From: Corynebacterium sp. 13CS0277
GTDB taxonomy: Bacteria > Actinomycetota > Actinomycetes > Mycobacteriales > Mycobacteriaceae
Direction of reading: 5' to 3'
Length of the DNA: 37,553 bases
Assembly: GCF_002994655.1 (NCBI RefSeq)
Contig: NZ_PPDL01000027.1
Span: 1-37,553, forward strand
Numbering within the stretch: position 1 is the stretch's first letter; each line of letters starts with the position of its first letter. Below, piece by piece: positions 8,049 through 16,432 of the stretch. The notes beneath the pieces were generated by a model. The model saw only the letters and a program-made list of their open reading frames with translations, was not told the DNA's origin and made no database searches. The position numbers were made by a program, and so were the translations under genes.

Positions 8049-8882
8049 ATGGCGAATCCGTTTAGCAAGGCTTGGAAGTACCTCATGGCCCTGTTCGATT
8101 CCAAGATCGAAGAGAACGCTGATCCGAAGATTCAGATTCAGCAGGCGATCGACGAAGCGCAGCGCCAGCACCAGGAACTGTCCCAGCAGGCCGCCGCGGT
8201 CATCGGCAACCAGCGTCAGCTGGAGATGCAGCTCAACCGCCGCCTGGCGGACATTGAAAAGCTGCAGGGTAACACCCGCCAGGCACTGCAGTTGGCCGAC
8301 AAGGCGCGTGCCGCCGGCGATCTGACGAAGGCGACGGAGTACGAGAACGCTGCAGAGGCGTTCGCCGCCCAGCTGGTGACCGCCGAGCAGTCCGTGGAGG
8401 ACACCAAGCACCTCCATGACCAGGCTCTCAAGCAGGCCGCCCAGGCCAAGCAGGCCGTGGAGCGCAACAGCATGGCCCTGCAGCAGAAGGTCGCTGAGCG
8501 CACCAAGCTGCTGTCCCAGCTGGAGCAGGCCAAGATGCAGGAGAAGGTCTCCGAGTCCATCCAGTCGATGAACTCCCTGACCGCCAACTCCTCCTCCCCG
8601 AACCTCGACCAGGTGCGCGAGAAGATCGAACGCCGCTACGCCAACGCACTCGGCCAGGCTGAGCTCGCGGAAAACACCGTCCAGGGCCGCATGAACGAGG
8701 TCGAGCAGGCCGGTATCCAGATGGCGGGCCACTCCCGCCTGGAGCAGATCCGCGCCGAGATGAGCGGCGAGCTCACCTCCGCCCCGCAGCAGAGTTCCCT
8801 GCCCGCTGGCGAGTCGGCCACCCCGACTGTCAACCAGGACGCCGTCGCGCAGCGCATGCGTGAACTCCGCGGCGAGTCTTAA
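8049..8882 (+). CDS. pspA: PspA/IM30 family envelope-stress protein
   Basis: PspA-family proteins are ESCRT-III-like membrane-remodelling coiled coils that protect the cytoplasmic membrane. The 277-aa protein starts with an amphipathic segment ([22 protein letters not shown]) and continues as a long, Gln/Ala/Lys-rich, almost uninterrupted helical hairpin from about residue 25 to 180. A Ser/Asn-rich break near 176–184 and a helix containing [14 protein letters not shown] follow, then a flexible Ser/Pro tail. Only Gly/Pro breaks interrupt the heptads. Position immediately after clgR matches the mycobacterial clgR–pspA arrangement, but no PspM (Rv2743c-like) partner follows; a terminator does. 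It is probably induced by cell-envelope stress through ClgR. Confidence 0.92.
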   Translation: MANPFSKAWKYLMALFDSKIEENADPKIQIQQAIDEAQRQHQELSQQAAAVIGNQRQLEMQLNRRLADIEKLQGNTRQALQLADKARAAGDLTKATEYENAAEAFAAQLVTAEQSVEDTKHLHDQALKQAAQAKQAVERNSMALQQKVAERTKLLSQLEQAKMQEKVSESIQSMNSLTANSSSPNLDQVREKIERRYANALGQAELAENTVQGRMNEVEQAGIQMAGHSRLEQIRAEMSGELTSAPQQSSLPAGESATPTVNQDAVAQRMRELRGES

Positions 8883-8924
8883 AAGACCACTGTGCCCCGC
8901 CGGTTGGATCCCGGCGCATGCACC

Positions 8925-8960
8925 AAGCCCCCTGATGCTTCAGCGTCAGGGGGCTTTCTT
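8925..8960 (+). terminator. Rho-independent terminator after pspA
   Basis: AAGCCCCCTGA (8925–8935) pairs with TCAGGGGGCTT (8946–8956) around a ten-base loop, followed by TTTCTT. This is a canonical intrinsic terminator facing the convergent bioN gene. Confidence 0.88.
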
Positions 8961-9034
8961 CCTGGGTGCACCCGGGGGCGCTGGCCGTGGGCGGGCTCTG
9001 CCGCCGGCACCCCAGGGGCGTGAGGACGTGCTGA

Positions 9035-9688
9035 CTAGTCGTCGCCGACGCCGCGGGCGACGAGTGCGTCGCCCAGCTGCTGGGAACGACGAATACTGCG
9101 CACCAGCACGGGCACGAGCACCGCCGTCGTGGAGAACCCGGCACCGCGGGCGCGGGCGGCGTCCACAGCATCGGCGAAGGCCTGCAACTGCACGGGGATC
9201 AGCCGAATCGTCAGCACGAGCACCAAAGTGATGGACTCCGTCGGCACGTGGAAGCGTCGCAGCGGCGCCAAGGCATGGTCGAGGGAGTCGAGCATGCGGG
9301 CCACAGGCGTCGTCAAGGTGACGATCGTGGCGAAGGCGATGCAGGCATACAGGACGAACAACAGGGTGAAGGCCGCATACCAGCCCTCGAAGATCCCGGT
9401 GAACACCGTGAAGAACACCAACACCGGCAGCGGCGGCAGCAGCTGGGACAGGGCGGTCCGCCACGGCACCCGAATGATCACGTAGCACACAGCCGCCGCA
9501 GCACAGGCCCCGATGGCGACCGGCAGGGAGCGGAAGATGAAGGAAATGCTGATGATGATCGCGATGAGGGCGAGCATCTTCCAGCCCGGGCCTAGTCGGT
9601 GGATCCACGTGCGCCCGGGCACGTAGGTGCCCAGCATCGCCTGGTCGACCAAGGCACGATGAATCTGGGTGGTGCGCCGCCGACTCAT
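9035..9688 (-). CDS. bioN: ECF transporter T component BioN
   Basis: EcfT is the transmembrane coupling subunit of energy-coupling-factor importers; here it works with BioM and BioY to import biotin. The 217-aa protein has about five hydrophobic segments, the C-terminal cytoplasmic coupling helices, and two ARG motifs (A180-R-G and A211-R-G) that insert into grooves of the ATPase. ATG 9688 is chosen because ATGA overlaps the bioM stop by four bases; 28 Arg-rich codons further upstream lie inside bioM. It is the last gene of the bioYMN operon and faces the pspA terminator. Confidence 0.92.
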   Translation of the reverse strand: MSRRRTTQIHRALVDQAMLGTYVPGRTWIHRLGPGWKMLALIAIIISISFIFRSLPVAIGACAAAAVCYVIIRVPWRTALSQLLPPLPVLVFFTVFTGIFEGWYAAFTLLFVLYACIAFATIVTLTTPVARMLDSLDHALAPLRRFHVPTESITLVLVLTIRLIPVQLQAFADAVDAARARGAGFSTTAVLVPVLVRSIRRSQQLGDALVARGVGDD

Positions 9689-10380
9689 GCGGTACCGCCC
9701 ATGCGGCGCGTGTAGAAGCGCAGGACTTCGTCGACCTCCCCGTCGGCGACAATGGCGCCCTCGTCGATGCACAAGGCCCGATCAAACCCGGAGACGAAAT
9801 CCAGGTCGTGGGTGACGACGTAGAGGGTTTGCTCCAACTCGTCGAAGACGTCCCGCAGGTGCAGCCGGTTGCGCAAGTCCAACAGGGTGGTGGGCTCGTC
9901 GGCGATGATCAGGCTCGGCTCCATGACGCACACGCTCGCGAGCGCCAGCATCTGCTTCTGCCCGCCGGAGAGCGTGTGCGGGGACTGGGTGGCCCGCGCG
10001 GCGAGGTGGAAACGCTCCAGCGCGGCGTGCGCCCGGGCGGCCCGTTCCTTCTTGTCCTTCACCGTGCGCCGCAGGGAGAACTCCACGTCCTCCTCGACGG
10101 TGGGCATGATGATCTGATTGTCGGCGTCGGCGAAGACGAAACCGACGCTGCGGCGCACCTGCTTGCCGTCGACCTGCGGGTCAACCCCGTCGACGGTGAC
10201 GCGGCCCGCGCTCGGCGCGTAGAGGCCGTTGATCATGCGGACGAACGTGGACTTGCCGCCGCCATTCGCACCGACGATGGCGACGCGGCGCTCAGCCAAC
10301 TCAATGGCGACATCCTTGAGGATGGGGCGCTCCGCCTGCGGCGGGGTGTAGGAGACGGAGTCGAAGACGACCTTAGACAT
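9685..10380 (-). CDS. bioM: ECF transporter ATPase BioM
   Basis: This ABC-type ATPase energises the biotin ECF transporter. In the 231-aa protein, Walker A GANGGGKST is at 37–45, the Q-loop lies around Q89 (DNQI), the signature LSGGQ is at 137–141, Walker B/DEPT is at 158–164 and a switch His is in VVTHDLD. The length is typical of a single-domain EcfA. Only one ATPase gene is present, as in other corynebacterial bioYMN sets, so it probably forms a homodimer. The start ATG 10380 overlaps the bioY stop by eight bases, and the stop overlaps bioN by four, which implies tight translational coupling. Confidence 0.94.
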   Translation of the reverse strand: MSKVVFDSVSYTPPQAERPILKDVAIELAERRVAIVGANGGGKSTFVRMINGLYAPSAGRVTVDGVDPQVDGKQVRRSVGFVFADADNQIIMPTVEEDVEFSLRRTVKDKKERAARAHAALERFHLAARATQSPHTLSGGQKQMLALASVCVMEPSLIIADEPTTLLDLRNRLHLRDVFDELEQTLYVVTHDLDFVSGFDRALCIDEGAIVADGEVDEVLRFYTRRMGGTA

Positions 10381-10963
10381 GGGCGGCAGCGGTGGGGGTG
10401 CGCTGGAGGTCCTCACGGATGCCCGGCAGTGCCCGGAGCACGGCCACCGTCGCGATCGTCATGACGATCGTCTTGATGATGGCGCCCGGGATGTAGGTCA
10501 GCTGCGCGACAACCGCATCGCCGAAGGACATGCCGCTGACCACCATGAGGCCAGCAACGCCGCAGATGTACTGGACGACGATCGTCAGCAGGCACGCGAG
10601 TGCCACGCCAAACGTCATGACCGCCTTGTTGGGCTTCCGCAGGAACGGGGCAGACAGCAGGCCCGCCACCATGGGGGAGAACAGGTAGCCGATGAGGTAG
10701 CCGGCCGTCGGGCCCGCGATCGCCGACAGCACAGTGCGGCTGCCCGGAAGCACCGGCAGGCCCACGAGGCCGAGGACGAGGAACACCACGACAGGCAGGG
10801 TGCCGCGCTTCGGGCCAAGCACCAGGCCGGCCAGGACGCAGAACGCGTTTTGCAGCACGATCGGCACGCCGCCCGGGGCCGGGATGGACACGAGACTGGA
10901 GGCGATGATCAGTGCAGCGAACACCGCTGTCGTCGCGATGGTGCGTTGAGGTGTAGAAGTCAT
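10373..10963 (-). CDS. bioY: Biotin transporter substrate-binding subunit BioY
   Basis: BioY is the S-component that captures biotin in the membrane. The 196-aa protein has six hydrophobic segments. It carries family features: VSIPAPGGVPIVLQNAFCVLAG, LVGLPVLPGSRTVLSAIAGPTAGYLIGYLFSP and YIPGAIIKTIVM. It is the first gene of the bioY–bioM–bioN operon. Upstream on the minus strand are TAGGAT (10998–10993) as a candidate -10 and a BioQ-like box at 11028–11040, suggesting repression when biotin is plentiful. The presence of a full importer suggests reliance on external biotin, though the rest of the genome is not visible. Confidence 0.95.
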   Translation of the reverse strand: MTSTPQRTIATTAVFAALIIASSLVSIPAPGGVPIVLQNAFCVLAGLVLGPKRGTLPVVVFLVLGLVGLPVLPGSRTVLSAIAGPTAGYLIGYLFSPMVAGLLSAPFLRKPNKAVMTFGVALACLLTIVVQYICGVAGLMVVSGMSFGDAVVAQLTYIPGAIIKTIVMTIATVAVLRALPGIREDLQRTPTAAAHV

Positions 10964-10992
10964 GCGGCTATTTTTGCATGATGGATATCGGA

Positions 10993-10998
10993 ATCCTA
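10993..10998 (-). promoter_or_regulatory. Candidate -10 of bioYMN
   Basis: On the minus strand TAGGAT reads from 10998 to 10993, leaving a leader of about 23 bases to the bioY start. The palindrome AAAACGTTTT (10998–11007) abuts it. No strong -35 is visible. Confidence 0.4.
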
Positions 10999-11027
10999 AA
11001 ACGTTTTGCCCCCGATCCTGCGGGAGT

Positions 11028-11040
11028 TGAACAGTGTTAG
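11028..11040. promoter_or_regulatory. BioQ-like operator upstream of bioYMN
   Basis: TGAACAGTGTTAG matches the C. glutamicum BioQ box TGAAC-N3-GTTAC at nine of ten fixed positions. It lies just upstream of the putative bioY promoter. BioQ is a TetR-type repressor of biotin genes; its own gene is not in this window. Confidence 0.5.
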
Positions 11041-11129
11041 AACATTGCCCTGCTCAGGGGAGATGTTTGCGCGCGGGGCGTGCCGCTCCGCGGGTGGGGA
11101 AGCAGGGGGAGAGCTAGGCGGCGGGCGCA

Positions 11130-11142
11130 TATAATCCCCAGC
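11130..11142 (+). promoter_or_regulatory. Consensus -10 of the DUF3046 gene
   Basis: A perfect TATAAT at 11130–11135 is followed by seven bases and ATG 11143. The transcript is therefore predicted to be leaderless. Confidence 0.65.
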
Positions 11143-11364
11143 ATGCGTTTGCAAGAATTTCATGACTGTGTGGCCCACGAGTTCGGTGCGGCCCACGGTG
11201 CATTCATCGTCTCCAGCCATGTGCTGTCCACGCTGGGCGGCACCCCGGCGGAGCTCCTCGATCGCGGGGTCACGCCCCGCGAGGTGTGGTGGGCGCTGTG
11301 CGAGGACTTCCAGGTGCCGGAAGATCGTCGCCTCGGGCCCGATCGGGGAAACGACGCGCACTAA
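11143..11364 (+). CDS. DUF3046 family small protein
   Basis: This 73-aa soluble protein belongs to DUF3046, a small actinobacterial family that is regularly found next to recA. The N-terminus MRLQEFHDCVAHEFGAAHG and the central VLSTLGGTPAELLDRGVTPREVWWALCEDFQVP are characteristic; Trp and acidic residues dominate the second half. No catalytic motif or membrane segment is visible, and its function is unknown. The conserved position upstream of recA hints at a link to DNA repair, but it has its own strong leaderless promoter. ATG 11143 is preferred to an in-frame start at 11080 because of the consensus -10. Confidence 0.88.
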   Translation: MRLQEFHDCVAHEFGAAHGAFIVSSHVLSTLGGTPAELLDRGVTPREVWWALCEDFQVPEDRRLGPDRGNDAH

Positions 11365-11395
11365 TCCTGCGGGTGGGCTGCGGCCGCGTCGGTGG

Positions 11396-11404
11396 TTATC
11401 CACA
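11396..11404 (+). promoter_or_regulatory. DnaA box 1
   Basis: TTATCCACA is the perfect consensus DnaA box, embedded in the 12-mer GGTTATCCACAG that recurs 30 bp downstream in the same orientation. Confidence 0.65.
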
Positions 11405-11425
11405 GCTCACGCGCCGGCGTGCGGG

Positions 11426-11434
11426 TTATCCACA
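11426..11434 (+). promoter_or_regulatory. DnaA box 2
   Basis: This is a second perfect TTATCCACA in the same orientation. The 30-bp distance is close to three helical turns, so both sites face the same side of the DNA. Confidence 0.65.
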
Positions 11435-11654
11435 GCGGGCATGGGGATTCTGCGCGGTGTGGGCGCACCCCGCCGTAGGGTGAGGGCATGTCGTCGCGCC
11501 GTGGGCGAGCGCGCCCGGGGTGTGGCGGCGAGAAGAATCCCTCTGTGATGACTGCGAGGCGTTCGAACATTTCCAGCGTTCCAGGCCGTGTGGAAGCTGC
11601 CAGGTGGTGGGAAACCCCGCCCACGTGCAGTGAAGTGGCCTGACGGTAACATGA

Positions 11655-11683
11655 TTGGACTCGAACATCTGAGCGTGTATAGT
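11655..11683 (+). promoter_or_regulatory. recA promoter with LexA-like SOS box in the spacer
   Basis: TTGGAC (11655–11660) and TATAGT (11678–11683) are separated by 17 bases. The spacer holds TCGAACATCTGAGCGT (11661–11676), which matches the actinobacterial LexA consensus TCGAACANNTGTTCGA at 11 of 14 fixed positions, with an intact left half. A repressor bound here would block both promoter elements. Confidence 0.65.
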
Positions 11684-11806
11684 TGCCTGCAGTTCCCGCC
11701 GCGCCGCCTAGGCTTACTCGACGAATCCTCGCGGTACGCCTCACCCGGCCCGCGCGCATCACAGAAAACACGACACTGACGACCATCGTTCGTAAAGGAA
11801 CCACCC

Positions 11807-12916
11807 ATGGCTGCAAAGAAGACCACGAAGACTGCTGCGGCGGGCGACGACCGCCAGAAGGCGCTTGCCACCGCCCTGGAGAAGATTGAGAAGGACTACG
11901 GCAAGGGCGCCGTCATGCGCCTGGGCGACGAGTCTCGCCCGCCGATCAAGGCCATCTCCTCCGGCAACACCGCCATCGACATCGCCCTCGGCATCGGTGG
12001 CTTCCCCCGTGGCCGCGTCATCGAGATCTACGGCCCCGAGTCTTCCGGTAAGACCACTGTGGCTCTCCACGCCGTCGCACAGGCCCAGAAGGCCGGCGGT
12101 ATCGCCGCCTTCATCGATGCCGAGCACGCGCTCGACCCCGATTACGCCCGCAAGCTTGGCGTTAACACCGACGACCTGCTGGTCTCCCAGCCGGATACCG
12201 GTGAGCAGGCCCTCGAGATTGCCGACATGCTGGTCCGTTCCGGCGCGATCGACATCATCGTCATCGACTCCGTGGCGGCGTTGACCCCGAAGGCCGAAAT
12301 TGAGGGTGAAATGGGCGACAGCCACGTCGGTCTCCAGGCCCGACTCATGAGCCAGGCGCTGCGCAAGATGACCGGTGCGCTGTCTAACTCCGGCACCACC
12401 GCCATCTTCATTAACCAGCTGCGCGAGAAGATCGGTGTGATGTTCGGCTCCCCGGAGACCACCACCGGTGGTAAGGCGCTGAAGTTCTACGCCTCCGTGC
12501 GCTGCGACGTGCGCCGCATCCAGACCCTGAAGGACGGTGCCGATGCCATCGGTAACCGCACCAAGCTGAAGGTCGTGAAGAACAAGGTCTCCCCGCCCTT
12601 CAAGGTCGCCGAGTTCGACATCATCTACGGCGAGGGCATTTCCCGTGAGTCCTCGATCATCGACCTCGGTGTGGAGAATGGCTTCGTGAAGAAGTCCGGC
12701 TCCTGGTTCACCTACGAAGGCGACCAACTCGGCCAGGGTAAGGAAAAGGCCCGCCTCCACCTCAAGGAGAATCCGGAGATCGCCGACGAGATCGAGCGCA
12801 AGATCTTCGAAAAGCTCGGCGTCGGCGAGTATGCCAAGAACGACGAGTTGAGCGACGAGCCCATCGACGTCGTCCCCAACGTCGACTTCGACGATGAGGA
12901 TGGTGCCGAGGAGTAA
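11807..12916 (+). CDS. recA: Recombinase RecA
   Basis: RecA forms ATP-dependent filaments on single-stranded DNA, promotes strand exchange and triggers LexA self-cleavage. The 369-aa protein has Walker A GPESSGKT at 76–83, Walker [11 protein letters not shown], loop L1 around [23 protein letters not shown]2 around [21 protein letters not shown], and an acidic C-terminus ending in DEDGAEE. No intein interrupts it, unlike some mycobacterial recA genes. AAAGGAA at 11794–11800 is a good ribosome site for ATG 11807. The gene has an SOS-type promoter and is followed, after a hairpin, by its modulator recX. Confidence 0.98.
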   Translation: MAAKKTTKTAAAGDDRQKALATALEKIEKDYGKGAVMRLGDESRPPIKAISSGNTAIDIALGIGGFPRGRVIEIYGPESSGKTTVALHAVAQAQKAGGIAAFIDAEHALDPDYARKLGVNTDDLLVSQPDTGEQALEIADMLVRSGAIDIIVIDSVAALTPKAEIEGEMGDSHVGLQARLMSQALRKMTGALSNSGTTAIFINQLREKIGVMFGSPETTTGGKALKFYASVRCDVRRIQTLKDGADAIGNRTKLKVVKNKVSPPFKVAEFDIIYGEGISRESSIIDLGVENGFVKKSGSWFTYEGDQLGQGKEKARLHLKENPEIADEIERKIFEKLGVGEYAKNDELSDEPIDVVPNVDFDDEDGAEE

Positions 12917-12961
12917 TCGGCCCCTCGCCTCTTCGGTGGCATCGCCCCACACGGGCATCAC

Positions 12962-13010
12962 GCCCCCTGTGCTCTCTTTCGTCCCCGAGTCGCAGAGCAG
13001 CACAGGGGGC
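12962..13010 (+). terminator. Hairpin between recA and recX
   Basis: GCCCCCTGTGCT (12962–12973) is exactly complementary to AGCACAGGGGGC (12999–13010). The downstream sequence is TTCCCC rather than a T-run, so partial termination with read-through into recX is likely, as described for recA–recX in other bacteria. Confidence 0.6.
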
Positions 13011-13052
13011 TTCCCCCTGACGTCTCCCGCCTCGTTTCCCAGGAGTGTGCTG

Positions 13053-13682
13053 ATGAGCTCCGATCGCCCCGCCGACCCGCAGAAAGACACGATTGCCGCG
13101 CTTGCCGCCGCACTGGAGGAGATCTCCCAGTCCGACGGCTCGACCTTCTTTGATGCTGAGTGGGAGGACCAGAAAGCAGCCGTGTGGTCACGGGCGCTGA
13201 AACTGCTCGACCACCGGGCACGGTCGGTGGGAGAGCTGCGGCAGCGGCTGAAAGACCTCGACCTGCCGACGGCTGTGGTCAACGAGGTGGTGGAGGATCT
13301 TCAGCGCGCAGGCCTGCTCGATGACGCCCACTTTGCGCGCGAGTGGGTGCGCCAACGCCACCACCACAAGGGCAAGTCGCGGGCGGTTCTTCGGCGTGAG
13401 CTCGCGGAGAAACTGATCTCAGCCGAGCTGCAGGAGGAGGCGTTGGCGATGATCGATGATGCGGACGAACGCGCCGTCGCGACCACGCTCGCGGCGAAGA
13501 AAGCCCGCAGCGTCACGGTCGCACCCGCCAGCTACGAGGAGTACCAGAAGGTACTGCGGCGCATCGTGGGTGTCCTTGCCCGCCGTGGCTACCCGCAAGG
13601 CATGAGCCTGAGCGTGGCGCGGGAGCAACTCGACCAGCGGATCGACGACCTCGGCGGCGCCCCCGGATACGACGACGACTAA
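13053..13682 (+). CDS. recX: Regulatory protein RecX
   Basis: RecX binds RecA filaments and limits or remodels them. The 209-aa protein shows the tandem three-helix repeats of the family: ALKLLDHRARSVGELRQRLKD, then VVEDLQRAGLLDDAHFAREWVRQR and the RAVLRRELAEKLIS repeat. AGGAG at 13041–13045 sits seven bases before ATG 13053; GTG 13047 is an in-frame alternative too close to that site. It lies 136 bp after recA and across a hairpin, so its level is probably set by read-through from the recA promoter. It is convergent with gluD. Confidence 0.93.
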   Translation: MSSDRPADPQKDTIAALAAALEEISQSDGSTFFDAEWEDQKAAVWSRALKLLDHRARSVGELRQRLKDLDLPTAVVNEVVEDLQRAGLLDDAHFAREWVRQRHHHKGKSRAVLRRELAEKLISAELQEEALAMIDDADERAVATTLAAKKARSVTVAPASYEEYQKVLRRIVGVLARRGYPQGMSLSVAREQLDQRIDDLGGAPGYDDD

Positions 13683-13746
13683 GCACGTGTCACCCGCGCG
13701 TTGCGGCCACCTCCGTGCGGCGAACTCCGCTCGCGGATGCTCAAGC

Positions 13747-13775
13747 GCCCCCTGCACATGGACTGTGCAGGGGGC
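13747..13775. terminator. Bidirectional terminator between recX and gluD
   Basis: GCCCCCTGCACA (13747–13758) pairs perfectly with TGTGCAGGGGGC (13764–13775) around a five-base loop, between two convergent genes. It resembles the recA–recX hairpin in sequence. Confidence 0.78.
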
Positions 13776-13810
13776 ACTGTCGTCGGGGAGGAGCACACGA
13801 CTGCTCGCCG

Positions 13811-14749
13811 CTATTCGGCGGTGCTGCGCAGGTCCCTGTGGGCGGGGTCGTGCCAGTCCACGGTGGCACGGTCCTTGGTCTCCACGCCCTGGTCCTTGTG
13901 CTCCGGCACGGCGGCCACAATGTTTTTCCGGGCGCGGCCGGCACGCAGCTGGCGTTCGATGCGCTCCGCGAGCGTCGTCAAGGTGTAGTTGAGCGCGATC
14001 ATGATGATCGCGACCACGACGAGCGCAGGGAGGTAGTTCCGGTAGTAGGACGCCGACTGGATACCGGAGCGCACCAGCTCCACGTAGCCGATCTGGTAGC
14101 CCAGGGCCGCGTCTTTCAGCGCGATGACCATTTGGGCGATGAGCGCCGGCAACATCGCGGCCACCGCCTGCGGCAGCAGGATCGACCACGTCGTCTGCCG
14201 ATGGCTCAATCCCAGCGCCTGGGCGGCTTCCACCTGGCCGCGCGGCAGGCTACGGATGCCGGAGCGCAGAATCTCGGCGATGACGGAACCGTTGTACATC
14301 GTCAGGCCGAACACCACCGCGGCGAAACCCAGCTGGGAGGAGGGCACCAGGGCGTACTTGGTGAACGCCTGGTACGCGAAGATCATGAGGATGAGCACCG
14401 GGATGGCGCGGAAAAACTCCACGATGATGCCGCACAGGGCGCGCAGGCTCCGGCGGGGGCTCAGCCGTCCCAAGCCCAACACGGTACCCATCGCGAGGGA
14501 CAGGACGATCGACGCGGCGGCGGCCTTGATGGTGCCGAACAAGCCCGGCAGGATGTAGGTCGTCCAGGTCGTGGCAAAAGTGAAGGGTTCCCACTTGTCT
14601 GCGGTGAGCTGGCCGTTGGACTGTAGGACGCGGCCCGTCCACAGCACCACGGCGACAGTGATCGCCGCAGTGATCCAGGTGAGGATGCGGTTGAGGTGCC
14701 GGCCGCGGGGGCCGGGCGCGTCGTAGAGGACTGTAGCGCGGGTGGTCAT
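13811..14749 (-). CDS. gluD: Glutamate ABC transporter permease GluD
   Basis: This is one of two polar-amino-acid (HisM-type) permeases of the glutamate importer. The 312-aa protein has an N-terminal membrane anchor (~24–42), then about five further helices. The EAA-loop that docks the ATPase is visible as [26 protein letters not shown] charged 45-residue C-terminal tail follows the last helix. ATG 14749 overlaps the gluC stop by four bases. It is the last gene of gluABCD, read on the minus strand, and faces recX across a shared terminator. Confidence 0.94.
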   Translation of the reverse strand: MTTRATVLYDAPGPRGRHLNRILTWITAAITVAVVLWTGRVLQSNGQLTADKWEPFTFATTWTTYILPGLFGTIKAAAASIVLSLAMGTVLGLGRLSPRRSLRALCGIIVEFFRAIPVLILMIFAYQAFTKYALVPSSQLGFAAVVFGLTMYNGSVIAEILRSGIRSLPRGQVEAAQALGLSHRQTTWSILLPQAVAAMLPALIAQMVIALKDAALGYQIGYVELVRSGIQSASYYRNYLPALVVVAIIMIALNYTLTTLAERIERQLRAGRARKNIVAAVPEHKDQGVETKDRATVDWHDPAHRDLRSTAE

Positions 14750-15432
14750 GAGTTCTTCACCGCCATCGTGGACGACAATCGGCTGACCACCAGGCCCATT
14801 GGCAGGGTCAGCACCATGAAGCCCAGTGCGAACAGGCCGAACACTGCGAAGAGGTGGTCGGCGTGGTTTTCAATGGTCGACTTCATCAACAAGGAGGCCT
14901 CGGCTACGCCGATCATCGAGGCGATCGTGGTGTTCTTTGTCAACGCGATGAGCGTGTTGCCCAGCGGCACCACCGCCGCCCGCAGGGCTTGCGGGAAGAT
15001 GATGGAGCCGAAAATCTGGGGGAAGCTCAAGCCGAGGGCGCGGGCGGCTTCCGCCTGCCCGAAGTGCACCGTGTTGATGCCGGAGCGTAGCGACTCGGCC
15101 ACGAAAGCGCTGGTGTAGATCACGAAGCCGAGGACCGCGAGTCGGAAGTTGTTGGTGGTGATGAAGTGGTCGTTGTCGGGGGCGAGGGTGAGCCCGAGGT
15201 TTTGGTACAGGCCAATCGAGCACAACAGCACGATGAGCGTCAGGGGAGTGTTGCGCACCGTGGAGATGTAGATGGTGGCCAGTCGGCGCATGATGGCCAC
15301 GGGGGAGACGCGAAGCGCTGTGAGGATGGTGCCGAGGATCATCGCCCCGATCGCCGAGTAGACGGTCAGTTTGATGGTGATCCAGAAGGCCGCGAACAGG
15401 CTCCCGCCGAGGTCAGTCCACAACTGTTGCAT
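14746..15432 (-). CDS. gluC: Glutamate ABC transporter permease GluC
   Basis: This is the partner permease of GluD. The 228-aa protein has about five membrane helices and the EAA loop [29 protein letters not shown]. The N-terminus [30 protein letters not shown] is typical of HisMQ permeases. It lies 71 bases after gluB and overlaps gluD by four bases, consistent with one gluABCD message. Confidence 0.94.
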   Translation of the reverse strand: MQQLWTDLGGSLFAAFWITIKLTVYSAIGAMILGTILTALRVSPVAIMRRLATIYISTVRNTPLTLIVLLCSIGLYQNLGLTLAPDNDHFITTNNFRLAVLGFVIYTSAFVAESLRSGINTVHFGQAEAARALGLSFPQIFGSIIFPQALRAAVVPLGNTLIALTKNTTIASMIGVAEASLLMKSTIENHADHLFAVFGLFALGFMVLTLPMGLVVSRLSSTMAVKNS

Positions 15433-15503
15433 GTGGTGGGACTCCTTGGGTGGTCGGTGGTGGGCGGGTGGGAAGGAGACGTGGGGTGCGGTGGTGCCGC
15501 GCC

Positions 15504-16412
15504 TTAGTCGTTGAGGAACCTCAGGTCGCCGGGGTCGCCGGGGGTGATGTTGGCGGTGGCGTCGCCCATGTTTTTCTTCACGAGGCGCTCAAATTCGCCG
15601 CTGCTGTCGAGCTCTTTGAGGGCGGTGTTGATGGCGTCTTGGGAGGCCAGGTCGCCGAGGGAGTGCCCGATGCCGTAGTACTCGGTGGTAAACGGGGTGC
15701 CGTCGGCGTTGGTCATGTCCACGACCCGGAATTCGCCGGGGTATTGGGTGGCGAACCCGTAGAGGATGGTCGCGTCGGTCGTCATCGCGTCAACCTTCTT
15801 CTGGTGGAGTGCTTCCACGCAGGAGGAGTAGGAGTCGTACTCCTGCAGCTGCACGCCCGGCAGGGCCTTCTTGACCTTCTGTGCCGGGGTGGAGCCCGTC
15901 ACGGAGCACAGCTTGAGCCCGCCGTCGAGGTCCTTCAGGGTGCTGATGCGGGTGTCGTCGTCGCGGACGAGGAGCGCCTGGTGGGTGATGACGTAGGGGC
16001 CGCCGAAACTGACGACCCGGGCGCGGGCCGCGTTGATGGAGTACGTGGCGGTGATCATGTCGACCTCGCCGTTTTTGATGAGCGTTTCGCGCTGCGCGGA
16101 GGGGGTTTCCCGCCAGGTGATGCGTGGGTGGTCGACGCCCCGGGCGTCGGCGATGTGGTTGACGACGTAGGTGGCGATATCCACGTCCAAGCCCGTCATC
16201 GTCTTGTCGGGTTCACGCAAGCCGAGTCCCGGCTGGTCGTATTTGGTGCCGAGGATAACGTGGCCGGAGTCGATGGACTGCACGAGGCTGCGGGGTTCTG
16301 TGGACCCGCAGGCTGCGAGACTGCCTCCCACGAGGATGCTGGCAACCAGGGCGACGGTGGCTGTCGCCCAGCGGCGCAGCCGGTGTCTGGTGGGGTGGGG
16401 ATGGTGGGTCAT
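15504..16412 (-). CDS. gluB: Glutamate-binding lipoprotein GluB
   Basis: This is the solute-binding protein of the importer, anchored outside the membrane. The 302-aa precursor has an Arg-rich start, a hydrophobic core (~17–32) and a lipobox LAAC with C35 as the lipidation site. The mature part is a family-3 periplasmic binding fold (TGLDVDIATYVVNH, NGEVDMITATYSIN, VTGSTPAQKV, GDLASQDAINTALKEL). ATG 16412 is backed by AAGGAG a few bases upstream. It lies 20 bases after gluA. Substrate assignment to glutamate/aspartate rests on operon synteny with C. glutamicum. Confidence 0.93.
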   Translation of the reverse strand: MTHHPHPTRHRLRRWATATVALVASILVGGSLAACGSTEPRSLVQSIDSGHVILGTKYDQPGLGLREPDKTMTGLDVDIATYVVNHIADARGVDHPRITWRETPSAQRETLIKNGEVDMITATYSINAARARVVSFGGPYVITHQALLVRDDDTRISTLKDLDGGLKLCSVTGSTPAQKVKKALPGVQLQEYDSYSSCVEALHQKKVDAMTTDATILYGFATQYPGEFRVVDMTNADGTPFTTEYYGIGHSLGDLASQDAINTALKELDSSGEFERLVKKNMGDATANITPGDPGDLRFLND

Positions 16413-16432
16413 GGTGTCTCCTTCGCGGGCCG

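Larger units (their letters stand above)
11365..11806 (+). other. recA upstream control region
   Basis: This 442-bp stretch has no gene I can support. It holds two perfect DnaA boxes near 11.4 kb, a TCGAAC half-site at 11563, the recA promoter with a LexA-like box at 11655–11683, and a leader of roughly 115 bases before recA. Confidence 0.6.

Noticed and set aside
9808..10981. Plus-strand frames across bioM and bioY
   Set aside because: The minus strand encodes a complete ABC ATPase and BioY with overlapping start/stop codons; the plus frames lack any motif.
11807..12916. Possible intein in recA, as in some mycobacteria
   Set aside because: The RecA sequence is continuous through all motifs at normal length.
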